Positions 1-10,903 of a stretch of DNA of 64,000 nt are shown piece after piece. The notes beneath the pieces were generated by a model, which was not told the origin of the DNA, made no database searches, and worked only from the letters and a program-made list of their open reading frames with translations. Both the position numbers and the translations under genes were made by a program. The stretch is from Cladocopium goreaui (taxonomy: Eukaryota > Sar > Dinophyceae > Suessiales > Symbiodiniaceae), in contig CAMXCT020002344.1 in assembly GCA_947184155.2 (NCBI GenBank), positions 1 through 64,000 on the forward strand, read 5' to 3'. The first letter of the stretch is position 1, and each line of letters begins with the position of its first letter.

Positions 1-3000
1 GCAGCACCACCCAGGCAACATTCACCAATCCTTCGCTACTCCGCGCTACTCCGCTACTCCGCTACTCCGTGCTATGTTTAATTCACTTACCCAATGCAAT
101 TGACACGATATCGAAACGATGGCGGAGTAAGAAAGCCTTCAATACGTCACCTTGCCACATATTTTCCTAAGCAGATTCCTACTCCATCCCGTTTTAAATT
201 TATATTATTAATTGATAACGGGATTGACTGAAATGTTCTTTCTGGGCTGAAAACTTCGGTAGGAGTCTAGAGGGGCAAGGGGGGCCAACAAGGGGCAGTA
301 AAGTATTCCATACAATCATTCAAATGGAAGCCGGCCACCTGCGCGAAAACCCACAAACTCCTCAACAGCAAGAAACACTTCAAGCAATCACCTAAGGGCT
401 GCAAAAGGCTGATGGGCCTTCTTTTAGCGGGAAACAATCAAGCCACCAGACGCAACGAAATAATAAGAATCTAACTTCAAGTGGGTTCAAGCAGCAACCG
501 ATATGCACCCCGCTTGCCCCAACAAGAATCAAAATCATCTACAAAACTGCTTGCTCTAACGGACCCAATTCTGGGTCCGGAAAACCTTCTCAAAACCGGC
601 TTCGCTCAAAAGGGCCTCCCTAGTTGCCCGTCCGGTCACCATAAGCCACAAAGTTTCATTGAAACCAAAACATTGCGCTTCTGCAACCCTGATACAAAAG
701 ACTTTGAAAAATGAACCTAAACACGGTCCCAAAAATGGGACCGCCTGGCGGTCCCATTTTTGGGACCACATGCACAGCTTAGTAAAAGAACAAAAGAAAA
801 GCACTTTCATGGTCCCATTTGAGACCGCAAAATCGCAAAATCACAGCAAAGGCCGACCCGTGCAACAAACAAAAAATTACAACTGCGTTTATTTAAGCAA
901 CCAGCAAATAGAGTTGGAACAGAGGAGACCCGCACATGCGAAGCCTGATTTCAATTGACTTTCCGGCCCCAGAAATGGAACCTGAAAGCGCACATGTGGT
1001 ATCAGCTCTCTCCGTTCCCTAGCTCCAATGTGGCGATTTGCGATGCAGCACCACCCAGGCAACATTCACCAATCCTTCGCTACTCCGCGCTACTCCGCTA
1101 CTCCGCTACTCCGTGCTATGTTTAATTCACTTACCCAATGTAATTGACACGATATCGAAACGATGGCGGAGTAAGAAAGCCTTCAATACGTCACCTTGCC
1201 ACATATTTTCCTAAGCAGATTCCTACTCCATCCCGTTTTTTTCTTTTTATACTATTAATTATTTACGGGATTGACTGAAAAGATCATTATTCATGTTCTT
1301 TCTGGGCTGAAAACTTCGGTAGGAGTCTAGAGGGGCAAGGGGGCCAACAAGGGGCAGTAAAGTATTTAATACAATCATTCAAATGGAAGCCGGCCACCTG
1401 CGCGAAAACCCACAAACTCCTCAACAGCAAGAAACACTTCCAGCAATCACCTAAGGGCTGCAAAAGGCTGATGGGCCTTCTTTTAGCGGCAAACAATCAA
1501 GCCACCAGACGCAAGGAAATAATAAGAAGCTAACTTCAAGTGGGTTCAAGCAGCAACCGATATGCACCCTGCTTGCCCCAACAAGAAACAAAATCATCTA
1601 CAAAACTGCTTGCTCTAACGGACCCAATTCTGGGTCCGGAAAACCTTCTCAAAACCGGCTTCGCTCCAAAGGGCTTCCCTAGTTGCCCGTCCGGTCGCCA
1701 TAAGCCACAAAGTTTCATTGAAACCAAAACATTGCGCTTTCTGCAACCCTGATACAAAAAAACTTTAAAAAATGAACCCAAACACGGTCCCAAAAATGGG
1801 ACCGCCTGGCGGTCCCATTTTTGGGACCACATGCACAGCTTAGTGAAAGAACAAAAGAAAAGCACTTTCACGGTCCCATTTTTGGGACCGTCTGGCGGTA
1901 CCAAAAATGAGACCGCAAAATCGCAAAATCCACAGCAAAGGCCGACCCGTGCAACAAACAAAAAATTACAACTGCATTTATTTAAGCAACCAGCATATAG
2001 AGTTGGCACAGAGGAGGCCCGCACATGCGAAGCCTGATTTCACTTGACTTTCCGGCCCCAGAAATGGAACCTGAAAGCGCACATGTGGTATCAGCTGTCT
2101 CCGTTCCCTAGCTCCAATGTGGCGATTTGCGATGCAGCACCACCCAGGCAACATTCACCAATCCTTCGCTACTCCGCGCTACTCCGCTACTCCGTGCTAT
2201 GTTTTAATTCACTTACCCAATGTAATTGACACGATATCGAAACGATGGCGGAGTAAGAAAGCCTTCAATACGTCACCTTGCCACATATTTTCCTAAGCAG
2301 ATTCCTACTCCATCCCGTTTTAAATTTATACTATTAATTAATAACGGGAATGACTGAAAAGATCATTATTCATGCTCTTTCTGGGCTGAAAACTTCGGTA
2401 GGAGTCTAGAGGGGCAAGGGGGCCAACAAGGGGCAGTAAAGTATTTAATACAATCATTCAAATGGAAGCCGGCCACCTGCGCGAAAACCCACAAACTCCA
2501 ACAGCAAGAAACACTTCCAGCAATCACCTAAGGGCTGCAAAAGGCTGATGGGCCTTCTTTTAGCGGCAAACAATCAAGCCACCAGACGCAAGGAAATAAT
2601 AAGAAGCTAGCTTCAAGTGGGTTCAAGCAGCAACCGATATGCACCCCGCTTGCCCCAACAAGAAACAAAATCATCTACAAAACTGCTTGCTCTAACGGAC
2701 CCAATTCTGGGTCCGGAAAACCTTCTCAAAACCGGCTTCGCTCCAAAGGGCTTCCCTAGTTGCCCGTCCGGTCGCCATAAGCCACAAAGTTTCATTGAAA
2801 CCAAAACATTGCGCTTTCTGCAACCCTGATACAAAAAAAACTTTAAAAAATGAACCCAAACACGGTCCCAAAAATGGGACCGCCTGGCGGTCCCATTTTT
2901 GGGACCACATGCACAGCTTAGTAAAAGAACAAAAGAAAAGCACTTTCACGGTCCCATTTTTGGGACCGTCTGGCGGTACCAAAAATGAGACCGCAAAATC

Positions 3001-6000
3001 GCAAAATCCACAGCAAAGGCCGACCCGTGCAACAAACAAAAAATTACAACTGCGTTTATTTAAGCAACCAGCATATAGAGTTGGAACAGAGGAGGCCCGC
3101 ACATGCGAAGCCTGATTTCAATTGATTTTCCGGCCCCAGAAATGGAACCTGAAAGCGCACATGTGGTATCAGCTGTCTCCGTTCCCTAGCTCCAATGCGG
3201 CGATTTGCGATGCAGCACCACCCAGGCAACTTCACCAATCCTTCGCTACTCCGCGCTACTCCGCTACTCCGCTACTCCGTGCTATGTTTAATTCACTTAC
3301 CCAATGCAATTGACACGATATCGAAACGATGGCGGAGTAAGAAAGCCTTCAATACGTCACCTTGCCACATATTTTCCTAAGCAGATTCCTACTCCATCCC
3401 GTTTGTTTAAAGTATACTATAATTAATAACGGGATTGACTGAAAAGATCATATTCATGTTCTTTCTGGGCTGAAAACTTCGGTAGGATTCTAGAGGGGCA
3501 AGGGGGCAAAACAAGGCAGTAAAGTAGTTTAATACAATCATTCAAATGGGGAAGCCGGCACCTGCGCGAAAAACCCACAAAACCCTCAAACAGGCCAAGA
3601 AGAAACACTTCCAGGCAATCACCTAAGGGCTGCAAAAGGCTGATGAGTCTTCTTTTAGCGGCAAAATCAAGCCACCAGACGCAACGAAATCATAAGAAGC
3701 TAACTTCAAGTGGGTTCAAGCAGCAACCGATATGCACCCCGCTTGCCCCAACAAGAAACAAAATCATCTGCAAAACTGCTTGCTCTAACGGACCCAATTC
3801 TGGGTCCGGAAAACCTTCTCAAAACCGGCTTCGCTCCAAAGGGCCTCCCTAGTTGCCCGGCCGGTCGCCATAAGCCACAAAATTTCATTGAAACCAAAAC
3901 ATTGCGCTTTCTGCAACCCTGATACAAAAAACTTTAAAAAATTGAACCCAAACACGGTCCCAAAAATGGGACCACCTGGCGGTCCCATTTTATGACCACA
4001 TGCACAGCTTAGTAAAAGAACAAAAGAAAAGCACTTTCACGATCCCATTTTGGGGACCGTCTGGCGGTACCAAAAATGAGACCGCAAAATCCACAGCAAA
4101 GGCTGACCCGTGCAACAAACAAAAAATTACAACTGCGTTTATTTAAGCAACCAGCATATAGAGTTGGAACAGAGGAGGCCCGCACATGCGAAGCCTGATT
4201 TCAATTGACTTTCCACCCCAGAAATGGAACCTGAAAGCGCACATGTGGTATCAGCTGTCTCCGTTCCCTGGCTCCAATGTGGCGATTTGCCATGCAGCAC
4301 CACCCAGGCGATTTGCGATGCAGCACCCCCCAGGCAACATTCACCAATCCTTCGCTACTCCGCGCTACTCCGCTACTCCGCTACTCCGTGCTATGTTTAA
4401 TTCACTTACCCAATGTAATTGACACGATATCGAAACGATGGCGGAGTAAGAAAGCCTTCAATACGTCACCTTGCCACATATTTTCCTAAGCAGATTCCTA
4501 CTCCATCCCGTTTTAAATGACTGAAAAGATCATTATTCATGTTCTTTCTGGGCTGAAAACTTCGGTAGGAGTCTAGAGGGGCAAGGGGGCCAACAAGGGG
4601 CAGTAAAGTATTTAATACAATCATTCAAATGGAAGCCGGCCACCTGCGCGAAAACCCACAAACTCCTCAACAGCAAGAAACACTTCCAGCAATCACCTAA
4701 GGGCTGCAAAAGGCTGATGGGCCTTCTTTTAGCGGCAAACAATCAAGCCGCCAGACGCAAGGAAATAATAAGAAGCTAGCTTCAAGTGGGTTCAAGCAGC
4801 AACCGATATGCACCCCGCTTGCCCCAACAAGAAACAAAATCATCTACAAAACTGCTTGCTCTAACGGACCCAATTCTGGGTCCGGAAAACCTTCTCAAAA
4901 CCGGCTTCGCTCAAAAGGGCCTCCCTAGTTGCCTTTCCGGTCGCCATAAGCCACAAAGTTTCTGTTGACACCGGAACATTGCGCTTCTTCAACCCTGATG
5001 CAAAAGACTTTACAAAAATGAACCTAAACACGGTCCCAAAAATGGGACCGCCTGGCGGTCCCATTTTTGGGACCACATGCACAGTTTAGTAAAAGAACAA
5101 AAGAAAAGCATTTTCAAGGTCCCATTTTTGGGACCGTCTGGCGGTACCAAAAATGAGACCGCAAAATCGCAAAATCAACAGCAAAGGCCGACCCGTGCAA
5201 CAAACAAAAAATGACAACTGCGTTTAGTTAAGCAACAAGCATGTAGAGTTGGAACAGAGGAGGCCCGCACATGCGAAGCCTGATTTCAATTGACTTTCCG
5301 GCCCCAGAAATGGAACCTGAAAGCGCACATGTGGTATCAGCTGTCTCCGCTCCCTAGCTCCAATGCGGCGATTTGCGATGCAGCACCACCCAGGCAACAT
5401 TCACCAATCCTTCGCTACTCCGCGCTACTCCGCTACTCCGCTACTCCGTGCTATGTTTAATTCACTTACCCAATGTAATTGACACGATATCGAAACGATG
5501 GCGGAGTAAGAAAGCCTTCAATACGTCACCTTGCCACATATTTTCCTAAGCAGATTCCTACTCCATCCCGTTTTAAATTTATACTATTAATTAATAACGG
5601 GATTGACTGAAAAGATCATTATTCATGTTCTTTCTGGGCTGAAAACTTCGGTAGGAGTCTAGAGGGGCAAGGGGGCCAACAAGGGGCAGTAAAGTATTTA
5701 ATACAATCATTCAAATGGAAGCCGGCCACCTGCGCGAAAACCCACAAACTCCTCAACAGCAAGAAACACTTCCAGCAATCACCTAAGGGCTGCAAAAGGC
5801 TGATGGGCCTTCTTTTAGCGGCAAACAATCAAGCCACCAGACGCAAGGAAATAATAAGAAGCTAGCTTCAAGTGGATTCAAGCAGCAACCGATATGCACC
5901 CCGCTTGCCCCAACAAGAAACAAAATCATCTACAAAACTGCTTGCTCTAACGGACCCAATTCTGGGTCCGGAAAACCTTCTCAAAACCGGCTTCGCTCCA

Positions 6001-6013
6001 AAGGGCCTCCCTA
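1..6013. repeat. Tandem satellite, ~1.08 kb unit, ~5.6 copies
   Basis: A head-to-tail array. The anchor phrase GTGGGTTCAAGCAGCAACC recurs at 481, 1540, 2617, 3710, 4786 and (one mismatch) 5872, giving periods of 1059-1093 bp. Units differ by scattered substitutions, small indels and a local duplication near 4290-4330. Each unit holds a short CTACTCCG microsatellite, a self-palindromic GGACCC...GGGTCC site and a pair of inverted GGTCCC/GGGACC hairpins. Open frames of 60-160 codons occur on both strands, but they overlap in all frames and begin without consistent starts, so I treat the array as non-coding. The last unit is cut off at about 6013, where unique sequence begins. Confidence 0.95.
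725..767. repeat. Paired inverted hairpins inside the satellite unit
   Basis: Two 18-mers, GGTCCCAAAAATGGGACC (725-742) and its reverse complement (750-767), are separated by a 7-base loop. Each 18-mer is itself an imperfect palindrome with GGTCCC/GGGACC arms, so the site can fold as one long stem or two small ones. The structure recurs in later units near 1786, 2866 and 5034 and is degraded near 3957. From the second unit on, another GGTCCC...GGGACC hairpin lies about 100 bases downstream. Confidence 0.85.
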
Positions 6014-6302
6014 GTAGGAGATTGTACTCATCATCAGTGCGTGGTGATGTCTGTGCATTAAGCTCTTCCGATGACGTGCTGGCTCCTCTGGCTGTATGAT
6101 CGAGCTGTAGTATGGCTTTCTGCGCCTGGGTTACTTCGTAACTGGCAGATATTGTACAACTATACAACAAACAGCCAATCTGGCGGAGTTGGCGTATGGC
6201 CGCATCAAGGTCAGTGACCCTTTTTTCTGACCAAAACAACGACATCGCGGGTGGTACGTCAGGAAGCCACTGTGGGGTACCCACAGTTGGTCCGACGGCC
6301 AC
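6014..6302 (-). pseudogene. Minus-strand ORF fragment, helical C-terminus like the 49169-49597 gene
   Basis: After the satellite ends, the minus strand stays open from 6302 into the array, while all three plus frames contain stops before 6142. The predicted peptide ends in an amphipathic helical stretch reading ISASYEVTQAQKAILQL followed by STSSEEL. This resembles the C-terminus of the 49169-49597 product (ISAASYQ...AAQKDIMQ...SKEEL). The frame runs into the satellite, so the natural 3' end is lost. The first Met codon is uncertain. Function unknown. An alternative reading is that the plus strand from 6142 to 6352 is part of the LINE that resumes at 24622. Confidence 0.4.
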
Positions 6303-6352
6303 CCCTCAAAATGATAGCGGTACACCATCCCATGCAGACTCAGGTAGTAAAG

Positions 6353-6786
6353 GTCTAAAAACGGCCAAGCCCCATCTGGCATTCATTCTGACAATCATGT
6401 ATTATATAGATATATAAACGTGCGTATGTAACGGGTTACGTCGCATCGCCAGGGGTATAAGTAGAAACTGAACCAAATATCCATATTCATAAAAACGCGT
6501 AAATCAAACTGCAGCACGGGACATGAAAACATGAAATCAAACGCATGAATCTGAATGGAAGTCCGAATGGCGCTCACTCTTCTTTTTTCTGACACGCTGG
6601 GGATTCACAGTCGGTATTGGAGAGGGCAACGTGTTGCTTTCACCCAACCGGGTTTGTTGTTCGATCCCGGTTTTCTTTGGTCATGGGTTTTTTGTAACCT
6701 TTCGAGTTTTCTGTTCATCTCGAAAGTTCTTTGCTTCGCAAGCATAGCTTGAGTGGTATACTATGCTTTCTCGGTTGTCGCCCCCC
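6353..6786 (-). repeat. Outer element terminal repeat B2
   Basis: A 434-bp repeat that matches B1 (7252-7685) essentially base for base, from GTCTAAAAACGG to the run of six C. It forms the left end of the element in window coordinates and the 3' end in the element's own orientation. The 34 bases between its inner edge and A2 (6787-6820) are not found in the other copies. Confidence 0.9.
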
Positions 6787-6820
6787 TGGGTGGGATGCTA
6801 GAGGCATCTGAAAGGGTGGG

Positions 6821-7251
6821 CTGAAAACGAAAAACCCTTGAGATTTGGATGGCTACACGTATTACCAGTGAAACTGAAACAGTAAATGATGAACTGAACT
6901 CACTTGACGGTTCACAGGTATCTGTCTTTGAAAACAGCTGATTCTGTAAACGCGTTTGAGTTTTGATTTGGCAGTTGTTTGAAGAATTGTTTCTGCCAGA
7001 AAAAACAAGCTGAATTTGTTTATGTTCAAGCTCTGTTGGTTTGCTGCACAGTTCACGCGTTATGCATAAGTATGGATTGTGGAGCTATGCTTTCATGTTT
7101 TTATATATACGCACAGGTACGGATTGTGCAATAGTTTGGTTCTTGGTTTCCTGACAGGTTCAGGTTGCTTACCAGAAGGGGCTTACGCTTCGAAACTACG
7201 CTGTCCTATTTTTAGACATTGCGATCACTACGTCACTACGTGAGAGCACTC
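6821..7251 (-). repeat. Outer element internal repeat A2
   Basis: A repeat of A1 (24199-24621), from CTGAAAACGAAAAACCC to GAGAGCACTC. The only clear difference I saw is an extra TCACTACG near 7233-7240, apparently a short tandem duplication. It directly abuts B1, which is the junction expected of a split direct repeat. Confidence 0.9.
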
Positions 7252-7685
7252 GTCTAAAAACGGCCAAGCCCCATCTGGCATTCATTCTGACAATCATGTA
7301 TTATATAGATATATAAACGTGCGTATGTAACGGGTTACGTCGCATCGCCAGGGGTATAAGTAGAAACTGAACCAAATATCCATATTCATAAAAACGCGTA
7401 AATCAAACTGCAGCACGGGACATGAAAACATGAAATCAAACGCATGAATCTGAATGGAAGTCCGAATGGCGCTCACTCTTCTTTTTTCTGACACGCTGGG
7501 GATTCACAGTCGGTATTGGAGAGGGCAACGTGTTGCTTTCACCCAACCGGGTTTGTTGTTCGATCCCGGTTTTCTTTGGTCATGGGTTTTTTGTAACCTT
7601 TCGAGTTTTCTGTTCATCTCGAAAGTTCTTTGCTTCGCAAGCATAGCTTGAGTGGTATACTATGCTTTCTCGGTTGTCGCCCCCT
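7252..7685 (-). repeat. Outer element internal repeat B1
   Basis: Copy of B2 at 6353-6786. It begins 16 bases after the RT-RNase H stop codon (7702-7704), so the coding body runs up to the repeat. It contains an AT-rich TATATAGATATATAA stretch near 7300-7316, also present in B2. Whether that stretch acts as a promoter is not known. Confidence 0.9.
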
Positions 7686-7701
7686 TCGCTTTGAGAAAGC
7701 T

Positions 7702-10389
7702 CTAACCAGCTGGCACTGGCGGTGAACCTCCTTGCTTTGGAAAGAGGTCGCCAACTGCGGTCAGCAAGTCTTGAGAAAGAGCCTCTACCGACTGTAAGAT
7801 TTCTTCTCCCAGCTTTATTGGCAGTTGATCATGAGTTGCGCCAAAAAGTTTTGCGGCAGCTGCACAGTCGCCTCTAGACGGCTTGTCAGAGGGATTCGAA
7901 TAGGAGCATACCCTTTCAACCCACAGGACTGTCGGGTAATCGATTTCTAGCTGTTGGGTTACCCTTGCCATTGCAGTCAAAGTTTGGGCTTGAGCTGACC
8001 CTTTGCTTGCTGCGAAACGGGCGGCTTCATTGTCCAACCATGCTATGACTCCTCTGTTCTTGAGTAGGTCTCGATACTCGAAACGGGCGGCCAGATAGGC
8101 AAAAAGCTCTATCTGGCAGATAAGTTGCTCTCCGACTGCTTCTGACCAGAGGTGTATCAAGCTGTCAGGCACTTCTATCTCTCTTACAAGTATCTCGTCT
8201 TTGTCAGGGTTATACAGTACCAGCCCTGCTGAAGCTTTATGGTCCTCCCAAGCTCCATCTGTGAAAAGTAAGAAGGGACGTCTCATAGCTCCAGCTGTGA
8301 ACTTTCGCGGGGGCAATGCGGTGAGAATGTGCTCCGTCAGGTCGCACAACAAGGCAAGCTTTTTGGCTGAGTGAGCTCCTTGTGCTACGCTCAAAGCTTC
8401 GAATTGCCCCAAGACAAATCTTAGAGATCTCGAGGTGAAGAAACCTTGTGCAAAGTTCAGGTGGCCCTGGATCTCGGACGCCTCATTGCGAGAAACCCTT
8501 CCTTGTTTCTTTAACTTACGGAGCATCTCAACTATCTTTGGTACCCTTCCTTCCTTGTTGGCTAAGGTGAAACTGCCCAGGTGAAGTTCCTGCAACTTCA
8601 CAGTTATACCCAGCGCTGCAAACTCACTAGCAAAGTCGGTGGCTTTGACTCCAACTTGCGCATGGTCCCACCCTAGCAAATTCAGCACCAAACTCATGGA
8701 CTTCGACACTAAACCTGACCCAAATTGCGAACTGAGGGCTGGAAAGTCATCGTAGAAGCAGGTGCAGACAACATGGAGGAAACGGGACAGTATATGGTGT
8801 ATGGACCTACTTATCCTGTTGAAGGTATACACAGCTGAGGTGGCTCCGAAAGGCAGTCGTGAAGTTGTGTAGTACTTCCATCGATTCTCATGGAAGTACC
8901 CCAGGACGCATAGGGACTGCGCCTCTTCGCTCAAAGGCACTTGCTTGTAGGCTTTGCTCAAGTCCAGGGTACGTCCGAGCCAGTGCTGCTTTTTGGCTTC
9001 CTCATTGACAGGCCCGGCTAGCATTCCGTCCTGGCACTCTCCGAGGTCTACCCATCCTGTTGCGTGGGCATCTGCTATGGCTAGGAGGGCGCAAGCTAAA
9101 ACATCCACATCCAAGAGCTCTAGCTTATTCGTTGTGGTGTAGGCACTGTTCAAGCCGCTACGTCTGCAGTCATCAATGACTCTGACCTTTGGGTTCTCAG
9201 CTGTTCCCTGGTGCAGTGCAAAACGCTTGTTGAAAAGCCACCTATTCTTTCCAAACCTGGCATCCAACTGTTCTTCTGTAAAAGGGCCTTCTAGGTGACC
9301 GAGCTTGACCTCCTCCATAGTGGCCTTGTGAAGCTCATCATTTTTCATTTCACACTCGTCACCAGAGTGCTTAACTTGCAAGGCTTTGCGTCTCCAAGTT
9401 GACGAGGTTAGCAGCTCGTCTTTGGACGCTACTGCGGGCTTCCAGTCAAAAGGAAAAAGTGGCGACGGTTTGGGCTCACCAGTTAACTCAGCTCCTCTTT
9501 TCACCACATCTACTATGTCCATGTCCGGGAAACCGGACGCTTTAAGAAGCGTTTCCCACAAGGCAATGCGCTTAGAGCTGAGGACCTCTTTGACTGACGG
9601 TGGGCAGTTCGCTTTCGTTTTGCACTCTTCTTGCTCCAAGTCTTTTGCCATCGCTCTGATGGTAACCACTGCTTTCATTCTGCTCTTTGCCAAGTCTACT
9701 GGGTCCATAGTCAGATTGTCGAATAAAGCAACTTTGAGGGGGTCTGGAAGGACCTTCTGTGGTGACATTGGGTGGTCAATCTCTGTGGCCGCTTTCAGAA
9801 AGTCTTGTGGCTCCTGCTGGACTCCGACTCTGTAGGTTCTTTTAGCTTTCTTGTTTACGTGCTGTTGGCTTTCAACTTGTGCATGGCTTGGCTGATCTTG
9901 GTCTTGCTGCTGCTGGCTCTCGGTGTTTTCCCCTGTGACATGAGAGGCAAGGCATTTATGGTTAGGCTGCGTCGGTTCTTGGTTCAGCTCAAGGAAAGCT
10001 GAAAACTCAGGCACCAGCGGCGGAGCTTGTTTGACATGGTGTCCTAAAATGCGCCTGGAAGTGGACGACGTTGTAGACGTACATGGTGGCCTTGGTAATT
10101 TCACTGCTTCGGCTAACAAGTCTGCCATGCGCTGGCAGAGAAGGTGCGGATACTCTGCTTCCGCGGCTGTATCATAGTGCAGTGAGTTGCCAATTCTGGT
10201 TATTCCCCAAGGCGCATGTTGGTGTTGTCCGTCACATGGTGCCATCAGCGTTGTGTACAGACCTGGTGTCGCCAATAGGCGTGTGTTTTTGGCTCTGCTG
10301 CCTCCATGCATGCACATGTGAAAAGTCACCCTATCCAGTTCCTCAAACCAACGCAAAAAGTCTGTGTCCTCGTACTCTTTGACCAACAA
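7702..10389 (-). CDS. Reverse transcriptase-RNase H polyprotein of the outer element
   Basis: 895 codons, opening on TTG, so expressed by frameshift from the methyltransferase frame or interrupted by a recent indel. Residues 1-70 complete the methyltransferase domain, and a Gln/Ser-rich linker follows. The RT spans roughly 380-620: RVIDDCRRSGLN, TLDLSKAY (474-481), LPFGATSAV and the catalytic FYDDF (545-549). RNase H follows with TDGAW (710-714), the acidic residue in QIELFAY (~761), LDNEAA (786) and SNPSDKPSRGD (~832-841); all four acidic positions are present. The order methyltransferase-RT-RNase H is shared with the nested element, so the fusion is ancestral to both. The stop lies 16 bases before repeat B1. 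Confidence 0.9.
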   Translation of the reverse strand: MLVKEYEDTDFLRWFEELDRVTFHMCMHGGSRAKNTRLLATPGLYTTLMAPCDGQHQHAPWGITRIGNSLHYDTAAEAEYPHLLCQRMADLLAEAVKLPRPPCTSTTSSTSRRILGHHVKQAPPLVPEFSAFLELNQEPTQPNHKCLASHVTGENTESQQQQDQDQPSHAQVESQQHVNKKAKRTYRVGVQQEPQDFLKAATEIDHPMSPQKVLPDPLKVALFDNLTMDPVDLAKSRMKAVVTIRAMAKDLEQEECKTKANCPPSVKEVLSSKRIALWETLLKASGFPDMDIVDVVKRGAELTGEPKPSPLFPFDWKPAVASKDELLTSSTWRRKALQVKHSGDECEMKNDELHKATMEEVKLGHLEGPFTEEQLDARFGKNRWLFNKRFALHQGTAENPKVRVIDDCRRSGLNSAYTTTNKLELLDVDVLACALLAIADAHATGWVDLGECQDGMLAGPVNEEAKKQHWLGRTLDLSKAYKQVPLSEEAQSLCVLGYFHENRWKYYTTSRLPFGATSAVYTFNRISRSIHHILSRFLHVVCTCFYDDFPALSSQFGSGLVSKSMSLVLNLLGWDHAQVGVKATDFASEFAALGITVKLQELHLGSFTLANKEGRVPKIVEMLRKLKKQGRVSRNEASEIQGHLNFAQGFFTSRSLRFVLGQFEALSVAQGAHSAKKLALLCDLTEHILTALPPRKFTAGAMRRPFLLFTDGAWEDHKASAGLVLYNPDKDEILVREIEVPDSLIHLWSEAVGEQLICQIELFAYLAARFEYRDLLKNRGVIAWLDNEAARFAASKGSAQAQTLTAMARVTQQLEIDYPTVLWVERVCSYSNPSDKPSRGDCAAAAKLFGATHDQLPIKLGEEILQSVEALSQDLLTAVGDLFPKQGGSPPVPAG

Positions 10390-10903
10390 GGGTTAGGACT
10401 CCCCACAACCAGCTGCGTTCTGGGTTTTCTATGGAAACCCGTATTCCATTCTTCCAACACAGGTACAGCATTCTGACACCCCATCTATATAGGTCATTGG
10501 CTATATTCACTTTGAGTGCTTGGGTGCCAGTTAAAGTTGGAAAACCTAACAAATTGTTGGCATCTCGTAGTGGTGGAGGATCATGAAATTGCGCCCGCAA
10601 ATGCGCTGGGAGCGGTTTGTCCCGTGCACGGCTGCATGTTCCGCATGGGAGACCTAGGTGCACTGCTGCTGGTCTGGTCTGGCTGACCATTGACTCCACT
10701 AAGGCTTGGCTTTTGGCATCCTGCAGGTTTAGGCAAACAGTGGACACTGCCGTCTTATGCGTGTTGAACTCATGGTCAACTGGAAAAACTGAAAAACCCC
10801 TCTTTCTCATGGCTGCTGAAAGGTGCCCTGATCCAGAGAAAAGCTCCACGAAGTAAGGTGAATTAGATTTGCACGGTGACACTGTATTTGGCACAGCCGG
10901 CTT
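10343..10903 (-). CDS. C5-cytosine-methyltransferase-like domain, N-terminal part (outer element)
   Basis: Open in the same frame as gag after a single TGA; the first in-frame start-like codon is GTG, so it is probably not started independently. The S-adenosylmethionine site is FVELFSGSGHLS (motif I), followed by PVDHE. A PC dipeptide in LGLPCGTCSRAR matches motif IV with the catalytic Cys, and IENPERS matches motif VI (usually ENV). The domain continues in the next frame, whose first ~70 residues hold GGSRAKNTRLL and CDGQHQHAPWG. A one-base frame change near 10385 therefore splits it. This pattern is that of C5 methyltransferases, not the N6-adenine (DAM-like) domain of DIRS1. Activity is unknown. 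Confidence 0.7.
   Translation of the reverse strand, partial: KPAVPNTVSPCKSNSPYFVELFSGSGHLSAAMRKRGFSVFPVDHEFNTHKTAVSTVCLNLQDAKSQALVESMVSQTRPAAVHLGLPCGTCSRARDKPLPAHLRAQFHDPPPLRDANNLLGFPTLTGTQALKVNIANDLYRWGVRMLYLCWKNGIRVSIENPERSWLWGVLTLVGQRVRGHRLFALV

Noticed and set aside
481..5082. Many 60-160 codon ORFs in the satellite on both strands
   Set aside because: They recur with the repeat period, overlap in several frames, differ in length between units through indels, and show no domain.
6395..7651. Small ORFs repeated in the B repeats (65-66 codons)
   Set aside because: They repeat only because the DNA repeats; no homologue, domain or consistent expression signal is seen.
8954..10382. Plus-strand ORFs opposite the RT-RNase H gene
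   Set aside because: They are antisense shadows of a clearly coding minus-strand frame with catalytic motifs.
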